DNA from: Mycobacterium sp. AT1
Lineage (GTDB): Bacteria > Actinomycetota > Actinomycetes > Mycobacteriales > Mycobacteriaceae
Length of the DNA: 64,000 nt
Reading direction: 5' to 3'
Assembly (NCBI RefSeq): GCF_002043095.1
Contig: NZ_MVOC01000013.1
Span: forward strand, 1-64,000
The notes below the pieces were generated by a model that was not told the DNA's origin, made no database searches, and was given only the letters and a program-made list of their open reading frames with translations. Position numbers and translations under genes: made by a program. This document shows positions 45,741 through 53,627 of the stretch, piece by piece; within the stretch, counting starts at the first letter, position 1, and every line of letters starts with the position of its first letter.

Positions 45741-47170
45741 GACAAGGACTCCCGCCCAAGGGATTCGAAGAGGTTGCGGTCGTCGACGACGCGACGTGCC
45801 TTGAAGTCGGTGCGCTCGAACGTGGATGGCGACACCGTCACGACCTTCGCACCGACACCCAGCACGTGCCGCAGGTCCTCGCCCACGCGCTTGACGAACA
45901 AGTCGTGCGTCACCGTCGTCCTGGCGGGATCGAACTCGACCTGAACCATCAACTCGTCCATCGACGCCTCGCGAGAAATGACGATGCGATGTTCTCCCCC
46001 ATAGCCTTCGGCGCTCATCACCACCTCGTCGATGGCGTTGGGATGCACGTTCTCCCCGCGGATCTGGAACATGTCGTCGATGCGGCCGTAGATGCCCTTC
46101 GGCAAGAACGGATACGTCCGGCCGCGGGAGGCGTCGGGCGCCTCCCAGCTGGTGAGGTCGTTGGACAGCAGCCGGATCATCGGCTGGGACGTGCGCTCCA
46201 GCGTCGTGTACACCGGGGTGCCTTCGCTGCCGTACGGAACCCGTCGCATCGTCGCGGGATCGCACACCTCCGTGTAGACCAGGTCCTGCCAGGCGAAGAC
46301 GCCGGGCCCGTTCTCGCTGGCGCCCAGGTGCATCCAGGGTGCGACCTCGCCCATGCTGCCCGAGTCGTAGACCTCGACGTCGAAGGCGTCGACGATCCGC
46401 TGCCGAATGGCGGGCACGCTCGCGCCGGGTTCACCCGAGAAGAACATCTTGCGCAGGCCAAGCGCCCGCGGATCGATGCCGTTCTCGGTGGCGACCTCGG
46501 CCAGGCGCAGCGCATAGGACGGCGTTCCGTAGAACACGGTCGTCGACATCTGCTTCATCCACTGCAGCGTTCTCAGGCTCTGACCGGAGAAGCCTGCGCC
46601 GAACGGGAACACCGCGGCGCCAAGGCGTTCCGCTCCGCTGTAGGCGCCCCAGCTGCCCCAGTACTGGGTCAGCGGTGAACCGATCAGGACGACGTCCTCC
46701 TGGCGGATGCCCATCCCCCACATCACCCGGGCGTGGGCGTTGGCGACGGCCACCCAGTCGTCCTGACTGATGCCGAATGCCGTTGGCCGACCAGTGGTTC
46801 CCGACGTGCCCTTGATGTGGGTGACGTCGACCGGGTCGATGCACAGGTAGCTGCCGTAGGGCTCGTTGGCGGCCTGGTCGGTGCGCAACTCCTCCTTGTA
46901 GATCACCGGGACCCGTTCGAAGGCCTCGAGGGAAGTGATGTCGCCCGGTTCCAGACCGGCCTCGGACCACTTCCGTCGATAGAACGGCGCGCGCTCCCAC
47001 GCATAGGCCATCAGCTGCTGAATGCGTTCGAGGATCTTCGCGTCGCGCCGTTCGGGTTCCATGGTTTCGCGGATTGGGAACCAGTGGTCCTGATCCGCCG
47101 AGGGTCGGTACCCGGGGTCGTAGCGTGGAGGCCAACTCCACGACTCCATCTCCGGCTGCGGCGTGGACAC
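45737..47170 (-). CDS. hcl: Acyl-CoA ligase, phenylacetate-CoA-ligase-like (probable 2-hydroxyisobutyryl-CoA ligase)
   Basis: A 477-residue AMP-forming ligase of the PaaK type. The ATP-binding loop GTSGTTGRPT is at 121-130, the adenylate motif YDSGSMGEVAPW and the hinge region with GRIDDMFQIRGENVHP follow. Hcl, the ligase of the tert-butanol/2-hydroxyisobutyrate pathway, is also of this type and lies with the mutase genes, which this operon mirrors. The substrate is therefore inferred to be a 2-hydroxy acid. It shares a base with the stop of the small-subunit gene. Confidence 0.8.
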   Translation of the reverse strand: MSTPQPEMESWSWPPRYDPGYRPSADQDHWFPIRETMEPERRDAKILERIQQLMAYAWERAPFYRRKWSEAGLEPGDITSLEAFERVPVIYKEELRTDQAANEPYGSYLCIDPVDVTHIKGTSGTTGRPTAFGISQDDWVAVANAHARVMWGMGIRQEDVVLIGSPLTQYWGSWGAYSGAERLGAAVFPFGAGFSGQSLRTLQWMKQMSTTVFYGTPSYALRLAEVATENGIDPRALGLRKMFFSGEPGASVPAIRQRIVDAFDVEVYDSGSMGEVAPWMHLGASENGPGVFAWQDLVYTEVCDPATMRRVPYGSEGTPVYTTLERTSQPMIRLLSNDLTSWEAPDASRGRTYPFLPKGIYGRIDDMFQIRGENVHPNAIDEVVMSAEGYGGEHRIVISREASMDELMVQVEFDPARTTVTHDLFVKRVGEDLRHVLGVGAKVVTVSPSTFERTDFKARRVVDDRNLFESLGRESLS

Positions 47171-47592
47171 TAGGAAGTCGCTTCCACCGGGGCGGCCGCC
47201 GTGATGGTTTCCACAATGGTCTCCGGCGTGGTGTCCTGGCCGAGAACGGCTGCGACGCCCATCTTCTGGAGTTCCACCTCGTCCTCGTCGGGCATCACGC
47301 CACCGGCCACGATGGCGAACCGCGGCCGCTCCTCCATGCCGTCGAGGATCTCGAAGATCTTGGTGAAGATCGGCATGTGCGCGCCGGAGAGCAAGCTGAC
47401 GCCCAGCACGTCGACGTCCTCCTGGGTAGCGGCCTCGATGACCTGCGCCGGGCTGCGATGCAGCCCCGTGTAGATGACCTCCATACCCGCGTCGCGCAGG
47501 GTGCGGGCCACGACCTTCACTCCGCGGTCGTGCCCGTCGAGGCCGATCTTCGCGAGCATCACGCGGATGGGCAGCGCCGACGGTTCATTCAT
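47170..47592 (-). CDS. hcmB: B12-binding small subunit of acyl-CoA mutase (HcmB-like)
   Basis: A 140-residue cobalamin-binding Rossmann domain. It contains the DxHxxG motif (Asp19, His21, Gly24 in GLDGHDRG) whose His ligates cobalt, the SLL segment GVSLLSGAH and the GG turn VAGGVMPDED. The size equals HcmB and IcmB (about 136-140). It is the first gene of the operon, and its ATG lies 22 bp downstream of an operator (47615-47636) of the GntR regulon. Confidence 0.9.
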   Translation of the reverse strand: MNEPSALPIRVMLAKIGLDGHDRGVKVVARTLRDAGMEVIYTGLHRSPAQVIEAATQEDVDVLGVSLLSGAHMPIFTKIFEILDGMEERPRFAIVAGGVMPDEDEVELQKMGVAAVLGQDTTPETIVETITAAAPVEATS

Positions 47593-47614
47593 GGATGTGC
47601 CTAACTATGGGACG

Positions 47615-47636
47615 ACCAATGTGTGGTTCTACCATA
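47615..47636. promoter_or_regulatory. GntR regulon operator, site 3
   Basis: On the minus strand it reads TATGGT-AGA-ACCAC, then ACAT and TGGT. It is directly upstream of the mutase operon start at 47592. The first 13 bases from ATGGT are identical to those of site 4. Confidence 0.78.
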
Positions 47637-47745
47637 GAGCCGACAACGTGATGTGCGCAACAAATTGGCGGGGTTGGCTCGACGGTCGCCCGCGTCTTCG
47701 ACCCGATTGGCACACCGCTTCACCTGCGTAGCTGGTGGTGCCTCC

Positions 47746-48951
47746 TCAGGACAGCGGCGCCAGGCCGTTGAGAAGTGCGGCAGGACCGGCGAAACCTCGT
47801 GCACCGCTGCGTGTTTCGAACGCCGCAACCGCGCCGATCACGGTGACGGCGGGCGGTGTCATCGCGGCCTCGGCCACCGCGTCGGCGATCCCGGCCAGCG
47901 TCGAACGGACGACGCGCTGGCGGGGCGTCGTCCCGTTCTCGATCGTCGCTGCGGGAGTCGCGGGATTCAGCCCGTGCCGCAGCAGCGCACGCGTGATCGC
48001 GGGGAGAGTGGCGACCGCCATCAGGAAGACGAGCGTCGTGCCGACGCGCGCCAGACCTTCGTAGTCGACCGTCGACGCCGGGTCCTCGGGCGGCACGTGA
48101 CCGGAGACCACCGTCACGCCCTGGGTGAGCCCACGGTGGGTGATCGGCATGCCTGCCATCGCAGGCACCGCCAGCGCCGACGAGACGCCAGGGATCACGG
48201 TCACGTCGACGCCCGCCTGCGCGCAGGCCAACAACTCCTCGCCGCCACGGCCGAACAGGAAGCTGTCGCCGCCCTTGAGGCGCACGACGTTTCGGCCTGC
48301 GGCCGCATGCCCGATGAGGATCCGGTTGATCTCACCCTGCGGAGTGGCCTTGCCGAACGGAATCTTGCCGACGTCGACGACGTCCACTCCGGGGTCCAGA
48401 TCCGCGAGTAGCGAGACCGGTGCGAGCCGGTCCGTGACCACGACGTCGGCATCGTGCAACGCCTCGAGACCGGCAACCGTGAGCAGTCCGGGGTCGCCGG
48501 GGCCACCGCCCACGAGTGTCACGCGCCCGGTCGCCGAGACGCGACGCTCGGCGGGCCGCTCCACCAGGCACCAGATGCGCCGCTCATCGCAGAGGGCGGC
48601 GATCCGGCAATCGGTGTCGGTGCCGTCGGTGGCGGCCACGGCCAACCATGCGCCGTCGAGATCGGCGGGGACGAACGTACGCCGATGCCACGTCAGCGAG
48701 CCGCGCCCGGCCAGGTCCGCGATCGTGGCACCGACCCGTTCGCTCACCACCGAGACCACCGCACCGGCCTGGATCAACGCCGCCACCTGCCGCAGTGCGG
48801 AACCGCCGCCGCCGACCACCACGGCCGCGCGCCCCGCCACGTCCAGGGTCGGCCGAAAGCGGCGTCGCCGTGGCGAATCGTCCGACGGGTGGGTCACGGC
48901 TCGCTCCCAACCGCGCCGACGATCGGGCGGGGCGTCACGGGCACACGCCAC
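47746..48951 (-). CDS. cysG: CysG-type fusion: siroheme-synthase N domain plus uroporphyrinogen-III C-methyltransferase
   Basis: A protein of about 383-401 residues; the start is either the GTG at 48951 or that at 48897. The N-terminal 130 residues hold a Rossmann motif (AAVVVGGGGSALRQVAALI), as in precorrin-2 dehydrogenase. The remainder is a SUMT domain with VTLVGGGPGDPGLLT, VRLKGGDSFLFGRGGEE and GVSSALAVPAMAG. SUMT makes precorrin-2, the branch point to siroheme and cobalamin. It lies beside a B12-dependent mutase operon with an operator of the same regulon upstream, not in a cob cluster, so it may raise corrin supply for the mutase. Confidence 0.88.
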   Translation of the reverse strand: MACARDAPPDRRRGWERAVTHPSDDSPRRRRFRPTLDVAGRAAVVVGGGGSALRQVAALIQAGAVVSVVSERVGATIADLAGRGSLTWHRRTFVPADLDGAWLAVAATDGTDTDCRIAALCDERRIWCLVERPAERRVSATGRVTLVGGGPGDPGLLTVAGLEALHDADVVVTDRLAPVSLLADLDPGVDVVDVGKIPFGKATPQGEINRILIGHAAAGRNVVRLKGGDSFLFGRGGEELLACAQAGVDVTVIPGVSSALAVPAMAGMPITHRGLTQGVTVVSGHVPPEDPASTVDYEGLARVGTTLVFLMAVATLPAITRALLRHGLNPATPAATIENGTTPRQRVVRSTLAGIADAVAEAAMTPPAVTVIGAVAAFETRSGARGFAGPAALLNGLAPLS

Positions 48952-49144
48952 CGGCTACCGACGCGGCGCAACAGGTCAGGATCACAGGCCGGCGAGTCGC
49001 ATTGAATCCGTTGCGGGACAGCGCGTTTCGCATGTTCATCTCCAGTTCTCGCCAGCGGGGCCCACTCGCGCCGACCGGAGCGCTCGCGAACCACTGGAAG
49101 GGCGCCGTCGCCCACTGTGGATGACCACAGAGTGGTTCTACCAT
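48935..49144 (-). CDS. Possible small ORF ahead of the CysG gene
   Basis: A 69-codon frame starts at an ATG lying inside operator site 4 and ends in CCAASVAGGVCP, overlapping the GTG at 48951 of the CysG gene. I recognise nothing in it and there is no ribosome site, so it would need to be read from a leaderless transcript. It may be chance. The rest of 48952-49208 holds only the operator and a CTGTGG-ATGA-CCACAG dyad (49115-49130). Confidence 0.2.
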   Translation of the reverse strand: MVEPLCGHPQWATAPFQWFASAPVGASGPRWRELEMNMRNALSRNGFNATRRPVILTCCAASVAGGVCP

Positions 49145-49145
49145 A
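49124..49145. promoter_or_regulatory. GntR regulon operator, site 4
   Basis: On the minus strand it reads TATGGT-AGA-ACCAC, then TCTG and TGGT. It lies upstream of the CysG gene and downstream of the AraC/GlxA gene, so CysG is the only gene it can serve in that orientation. Confidence 0.7.
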
Positions 49146-49208
49146 GTGAGCAGGGGTGATCCGTGCAACACCCGAGACGGATACACGTGGGCCCGGGACC
49201 GCTCTCGG

Positions 49209-50165
49209 CTAGGCGCCCTGAAAGACCTTGCGATAACTCGACGGTGACATCCCCAGCCCGCGGCGCAGCTGGTGACGCAGATTGCCGCCGGTTCCCAGGC
49301 CCGCGAGGCGGGCGACCTCGTCGACGGTCAGGTCGCCGGACTCCAGGAGCTCGCGGGCATGGTCGACCCGCCGGTTGCGGATCCACGCTCCTGGCGCCTG
49401 ACCCGTCTCCTCGCGGAAGCGGCGGTTGAAGGTGCGCGGGCTCATGTGGGCGTGCCTGGCCAGCTGCTCGACTGTCAGGTCCTCGCCGAGGTTCGCCAAC
49501 GCCCACGCCCGCGTCGACGCGGTGGTCGCGTCGTCCTGCACCGGCAGGTGCCGATCGATGAACTGCGCCTGCCCACCCTCCCGCCACGGCGGCACGACGC
49601 AGTGTCGGGCGACCGCGTTGGCGACCTGAGCCCCGTGGTCGGAACGAATCACGTGTAGGCACAGGTCGATTCCCGCCGCCAGGCCCGCAGAGGTCAGCAC
49701 GTCGCGGTCGTCGACGAAGAGGACGTTCTCGTCGACGGACACCCTGGGGAACATGCCGCGCAGCTCGGACGCGTACTTCCAGTGCGTCGTGGCGCGCCGA
49801 CCGTCGAGGAGGCCGGCCGCCGCCAGGACGAAGGCGCCGGTGCAGATGGACACCATGCGGGTCCCCGGCCGGATCGAGTCGAACGCGGCCCGCGCGGCAG
49901 GGGTCAGGACGCCGTGGTTGCGCGCCGAGGCGAACTTCGTGCCGGGGACGACGACGGTGTCCGCAGTCGACAGCGCTTCAGGACCTGCGGTGGGGACCAT
50001 GCCGAAGCCGTGGATCGTCGCGACCGGGTCGGTGCCGAGGCCGCAGACCACGACCTCGTAGAGCGGCTGCCCGTCGTCGTCGGCTGCCTCGCCGAACAAT
50101 AGCGGGGCGATTGCCGCGTCGAAGCCGACGACGGGCGGCAGGAGTAGGACGGCCACGCGGTGCAT
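49209..50165 (-). CDS. GlxA-type AraC-family regulator
   Basis: A 318-residue regulator with an N-terminal DJ-1/PfpI-like domain (about 1-190; VSICTGAFVLAAAGLLDGRRATTHW with the nucleophile-elbow Cys) and a C-terminal AraC double helix-turn-helix (about 215-315; LARHAHMSPRTFNRRFREET). The DJ-1 part acts as ligand sensor. It is divergent from the MFS transporter at 50205 and probably controls it. The ATG is at 50163-50165. Confidence 0.9.
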   Translation of the reverse strand: MHRVAVLLLPPVVGFDAAIAPLLFGEAADDDGQPLYEVVVCGLGTDPVATIHGFGMVPTAGPEALSTADTVVVPGTKFASARNHGVLTPAARAAFDSIRPGTRMVSICTGAFVLAAAGLLDGRRATTHWKYASELRGMFPRVSVDENVLFVDDRDVLTSAGLAAGIDLCLHVIRSDHGAQVANAVARHCVVPPWREGGQAQFIDRHLPVQDDATTASTRAWALANLGEDLTVEQLARHAHMSPRTFNRRFREETGQAPGAWIRNRRVDHARELLESGDLTVDEVARLAGLGTGGNLRHQLRRGLGMSPSSYRKVFQGA

Positions 50166-50204
50166 CCGTCGAGTTTGGCACGTTTTTGACGAGTCGTGTC
50201 ATTC

Positions 50205-51566
50205 ATGCCACTGGCGGTTTCGTTCGGTGGACGCCATCGTGTGCTGGTGACAATCGCCGAACCCGACGTCGAACGCCGACCCCGCCTGCACTGGGCCTGG
50301 GTGATCGCCGCGGTCAGCTTCGTCGCCATCCTGGGCGCCGCCGGCTTCCGTTCGGTGCCCGGCGTGATGATGAACCCGCTGCACCACGAGTTCGGCTGGT
50401 CGCACGGCACGGTCGGGTTGGCGATGTCGGTCAACATGACGCTGTTCGGGCTGACCGCGCCGTTCGCCGCCGCGCTGATGGACCGCTTCGGCGTCCGGCC
50501 GGTCCTGACGGTGGCCCTGCTCCTGGTTTCGGCGGGGTCGGCGCTGTCGGTGACGATGACGGCGAGCTGGCAGCTGGTGCTGCTGTGGGGCGTGCTGGTC
50601 GGCGTGGGGACCGGATCCATCTCGATGGGCTTCGTGGCGACCGTCGCGACGCGTTGGTTCGAGCATCGGCGCGGCCTGGTCACCGGCGTCCTCACCGCGG
50701 CGAGCGCGACCGGGCAGCTGATCTTCCTGCCGGTCGTCGCCGAGGTGACCACCCGTCACGGCTGGCGGTGGGCGTCGATCATCGTGGCTGCCGCGGCGCT
50801 GAGCGTCGTCCCGCTGGTGCTGGTGTTCATGAGGAACTACCCGAGGGACGTCGGGCTCAACGCATATGGCGCGACGACGAGCGTGCCCGCGGTGGTGCCG
50901 ACCGGCAGCTTCCGCGCAGCGTTCGACGGGTTGCGGATCGGGCTGCGGGTGCCGGCGTTCTGGCTGCTCGCCGGCAGCTTCGCCATTTGCGGGATGACGA
51001 CCAACGGTCTCATCGGCACCCACTTCATCCCGGCCGCAAACGACCACGGCATGCCGACCACCGTGGCGGCCGGGCTGCTCGCGACGATCGGGATCCTCGA
51101 CGTCGCGGGGACGATCTTCTCGGGGTGGCTGACCGACCGCGTGGATCCGCGACTGCTGCTCGTCGTCTACTACCTGGGCCGGGGCGTCTCGCTGCTGCTC
51201 CTGCCGTCGCTGCTTTCGCCGCACGCCGAGCCGAGCACCTGGGTGTTCGTCATCTTCTACGGACTGGACTGGGTCGCGACGGTGCCGCCGACCATCGTGC
51301 TGTGCCGCCGCTACTTCGGGGCGCGGACACCGGTGGTGTTCGGCTGGGTGTTCGCCTCGCACCAGCTGGGGGCCGCGGTCGCCGCAGCGGGCGCCGGGTG
51401 GCTGCGCGATCTACAGGGCGACTACGACCTGGCGTTCTACCTCGCTTCGGGGCTGTGCGCCGTGGCTGCGCTGCTGTGTCTCAGCGTGCGGAAACAGCAC
51501 GTCGCCCCCCTTGATCAGGCCGGTCCGGAGCCGGTCGCGCCGGACGCTGACTTTGCCGATTCGTGA
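50205..51566 (+). CDS. MFS transporter (OFA/MCT-like)
   Basis: A major facilitator of about 440-453 residues with 12 helices. The segments LHWAWVIAAVSFVAILGAAGFRS near the start and LMDRFGVRPVLTVALLL (loop 2-3) and the ATRWFEHRRGLVTGVLTAASATG helix 4-5 are typical of the oxalate/monocarboxylate-type group. Starts at 50205 (ATG), 50241 or 50247 (GTG) are all possible; the latter two bring the first helix nearer the N terminus. The gene is divergent from the GlxA-type regulator. Confidence 0.83.
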   Translation: MPLAVSFGGRHRVLVTIAEPDVERRPRLHWAWVIAAVSFVAILGAAGFRSVPGVMMNPLHHEFGWSHGTVGLAMSVNMTLFGLTAPFAAALMDRFGVRPVLTVALLLVSAGSALSVTMTASWQLVLLWGVLVGVGTGSISMGFVATVATRWFEHRRGLVTGVLTAASATGQLIFLPVVAEVTTRHGWRWASIIVAAAALSVVPLVLVFMRNYPRDVGLNAYGATTSVPAVVPTGSFRAAFDGLRIGLRVPAFWLLAGSFAICGMTTNGLIGTHFIPAANDHGMPTTVAAGLLATIGILDVAGTIFSGWLTDRVDPRLLLVVYYLGRGVSLLLLPSLLSPHAEPSTWVFVIFYGLDWVATVPPTIVLCRRYFGARTPVVFGWVFASHQLGAAVAAAGAGWLRDLQGDYDLAFYLASGLCAVAALLCLSVRKQHVAPLDQAGPEPVAPDADFADS

Positions 51567-51648
51567 TCTGAGCCCTTACGCTTCGGTTGGCGTCGCCACG
51601 AGAGTCGGGCTCTAAGGCGGCGCGATCAGACACGTTGAGGAGCCGAAA

Positions 51649-52386
51649 GTGAAGACTCGCACCAGCCGAGCCATTGGAATGTCCGCCGCGGTCGCCGCGA
51701 TCGCCGTATCGCTGCCGTTGGCCATCAACGCCCAGGCGGATCCCCCACCGACTGCGACGGCCGACGCCAAGCCGCTGCCGGACTGGCAGGGCAACTGCGA
51801 TCCGGTACGCGCCGAGCTGGCGCCAAGTGGTGCCACCAAGGAGACCCTGGCCACCCTGCCGGTCGGTCAGGTGCTGGCCAAGATTCCGTCGCTGAGCACC
51901 TTCACGTCGGCGATCAACGGTGGACTGAACCCCGCCGTCAACATCGTGCCCGTTCTCGAGAACGGCCCGTACGTCGTGTTCGCGCCGAACAACGACGCCT
52001 TCGCCAAGCTCGATCCCGCCGCGCTCGAGGCCATCAAGGCCGATCCGACCGCGCTGAGCAAGCTGGACTACTACCACGCGTTCCTCGGCCTGCTCGGCCC
52101 AGGTGACGTGGCCGGCCAGCGCCCCACCCAAGAGGGCGCCGAGGTCAAGGTCACCGGCAAGGACGGCGACATCAAGGTCAACGACACCGCCAAGGTGATC
52201 TGCGGCGGCATCCAGGCCGCCAACGCCAGGATCTACATCCTGGACACCGTCCTGGATCCGAACTCGCCGCCTGCGCCCGTCACCCCGACGACGTCGTTCA
52301 ACGGGACGGGCAAGCCGCTCACCCCGACCAGCACCCCGACGTCGACCGAGGCAGCCGAACCGGCCCCCGCGCCGGCCGCGGGCTGA
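51649..52386 (+). CDS. Secreted fasciclin-domain protein (MPT70-like)
   Basis: A 245-residue exported protein. A signal peptide occupies about 1-31 (cleavage near INAQA). One fasciclin domain covers about 60-205, with the H1 motif VVFAPNNDAFAKL and the H2 region GQRPTQEGAEVKVTGKDG followed by ILDTVL at its end. Two cysteines (Cys50 and Cys185) can form the disulfide known in MPT70/MPB70. Unlike MPT70 it has a Pro/Thr-rich C-terminal tail of about 40 residues. The GTG has a GAGGAG site. The role is probably adhesion or cell-wall related. Confidence 0.87.
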   Translation: MKTRTSRAIGMSAAVAAIAVSLPLAINAQADPPPTATADAKPLPDWQGNCDPVRAELAPSGATKETLATLPVGQVLAKIPSLSTFTSAINGGLNPAVNIVPVLENGPYVVFAPNNDAFAKLDPAALEAIKADPTALSKLDYYHAFLGLLGPGDVAGQRPTQEGAEVKVTGKDGDIKVNDTAKVICGGIQAANARIYILDTVLDPNSPPAPVTPTTSFNGTGKPLTPTSTPTSTEAAEPAPAPAAG

Positions 52387-52405
52387 CCCCACCCGCTTAC
52401 GCGAC

Positions 52406-52448
52406 TTCGGCGCGCCCATCCGCGATATCCGCGGGTTGGCGCGCCGAA
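52406..52448. terminator. Bidirectional hairpin terminator
   Basis: An 11-bp perfect inverted repeat (TTCGGCGCGCC at 52406-52416, complement at 52438-52448) with a 21-nt loop that has its own CCGCG pairing lies between the convergent fasciclin and acyl-CoA dehydrogenase genes. Confidence 0.78.
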
Positions 52449-52465
52449 ATCATCTGTAGCACCGG

Positions 52466-53608
52466 TTAGAGGCCGAGATCCTTGCCGATGATCTCCTTCA
52501 TGATCTCCGTGGTGCCGCCGTAGATGGTCTGGATGCGGACGTCGACGTAGTCGCGGGCCACCTTGTACTCGTTCATGTATCCGTAGCCGCCGTGCAGTTG
52601 CACGCAGTGGTCGACGACGCGCTTGCCAAGCTCGGTGCACCACCACTTGGCCTTGGACGCCTCGACGGCCGTCAGTTCACCGTCGACGACGGCCTGTAGG
52701 CACCGGTCGACGTACGACTCGGCGATCTCCAGTTCGGTGTCCATCTCGGCCATGACGAACTTGTTGTGCTGGAAGCTGCCGATCGGCTGCCCAAAGGCCT
52801 TACGGTCCTTGACGTATGCCAGCGTGTCGTTGAACGTCGCGCGGGCGCCTGCGACACCGGCGATCGCGATCGACAGTCGCTCGGACGGCAGGTTGGTCAT
52901 CAGGTGATAGAAGCCGCGACCCTCCTTGCCAAGCAGATTGGCATTGGGGACGCGCACGTTCTCGAAGTTCAGCTCGGCCGTGTCGGCGAAGTGCTGACCC
53001 ATCTTGTCGAGCTTGCGGCCGCGCGTGAAGCCCTCCATGCCGCGTTCGACGACCAGGAGCGAGAAGCCCTTGTGACCGGCGTCGGGATCGGTCCGCGCCA
53101 CCACGACGACGAGGTCGGAGTTGATGCCCGCGGAGATGAACGTCTTGGAGCCGTTGAGGATCCAGTCGTCCCCGTCGCGGACCGCGGTGGTCTTGATACC
53201 CGCAAGGTCGCTGCCCGCACCGGGTTCCGTCATGGCGACCGCACCGATGAGCTCACCGGTGACGTACCCCGGCAGCCACCGCTCCTGCTGCTCCTCGGTG
53301 GCGAGGTTGGCGAAGTAGGGGCCGACGATGTCGTTCTGCAGACTCAGCCCGGGCGACGGGAGGCCGTACTTGGAGAATTCCTCGACGATGACCGCGTTGA
53401 ACCGGAAGTCGTCGACGCCGCCGCCACCGAACTTCTCGGGCATGTTGAACCCGATCAGCCCGTACTTGCCCGCGGCGACGTAGGACTCCCGGTCGACGAT
53501 GCGCTCGCTCTCCCACTTCTCGGCGTATGGCGCACATTCCTTCTCGAGGAACTGGCGCGCCGTCGCCCGCAGCTGCTCGTGCTCTTCGGCAAAGATCAAT
53601 CGCTTCAT
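52466..53608 (-). CDS. Acyl-CoA dehydrogenase
   Basis: A 380-residue FAD enzyme for alpha-beta desaturation of acyl-CoAs. The signature AVAMTEPGAGSDLAGIKTTA is in the beta domain (about 119-138), the substrate/FAD segment KTFISAGINSDLVVVVART follows, and the C-terminal QLHGGYGYMNEYKVARDYVD holds the usual FAD-contact motif. The length is typical. The ATG at 53606-53608 has AGGAG. It is the last gene of a thiolase, hydratase, dehydrogenase operon, a complete beta-oxidation set except for the 3-hydroxyacyl-CoA dehydrogenase. Confidence 0.93.
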   Translation of the reverse strand: MKRLIFAEEHEQLRATARQFLEKECAPYAEKWESERIVDRESYVAAGKYGLIGFNMPEKFGGGGVDDFRFNAVIVEEFSKYGLPSPGLSLQNDIVGPYFANLATEEQQERWLPGYVTGELIGAVAMTEPGAGSDLAGIKTTAVRDGDDWILNGSKTFISAGINSDLVVVVARTDPDAGHKGFSLLVVERGMEGFTRGRKLDKMGQHFADTAELNFENVRVPNANLLGKEGRGFYHLMTNLPSERLSIAIAGVAGARATFNDTLAYVKDRKAFGQPIGSFQHNKFVMAEMDTELEIAESYVDRCLQAVVDGELTAVEASKAKWWCTELGKRVVDHCVQLHGGYGYMNEYKVARDYVDVRIQTIYGGTTEIMKEIIGKDLGL

Positions 53609-53627
53609 GGTGTTTCTCCTAGTTGGC

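Noticed and set aside
44745..46265. A 506-residue MeaB protein with a long N-terminal extension
   Set aside because: The extension is antisense-free but out-of-frame ligase sequence rich in Arg and Gly. MeaB homology begins at the GTG at 45740.
47591..47635. Short leader peptide beginning MVEP inside operator site 3
   Set aside because: The same MVEP start appears at site 4 only because both operators contain ATGGTAGAACCAC. There is no ribosome site and the 16-codon frame ends at the small-subunit start.
47593..47745. Cobalamin riboswitch ahead of the B12 mutase operon
   Set aside because: I looked for a B12 box and the surrounding stem pattern in the leader and found none; the leader is short and is filled by the GntR-type operator.
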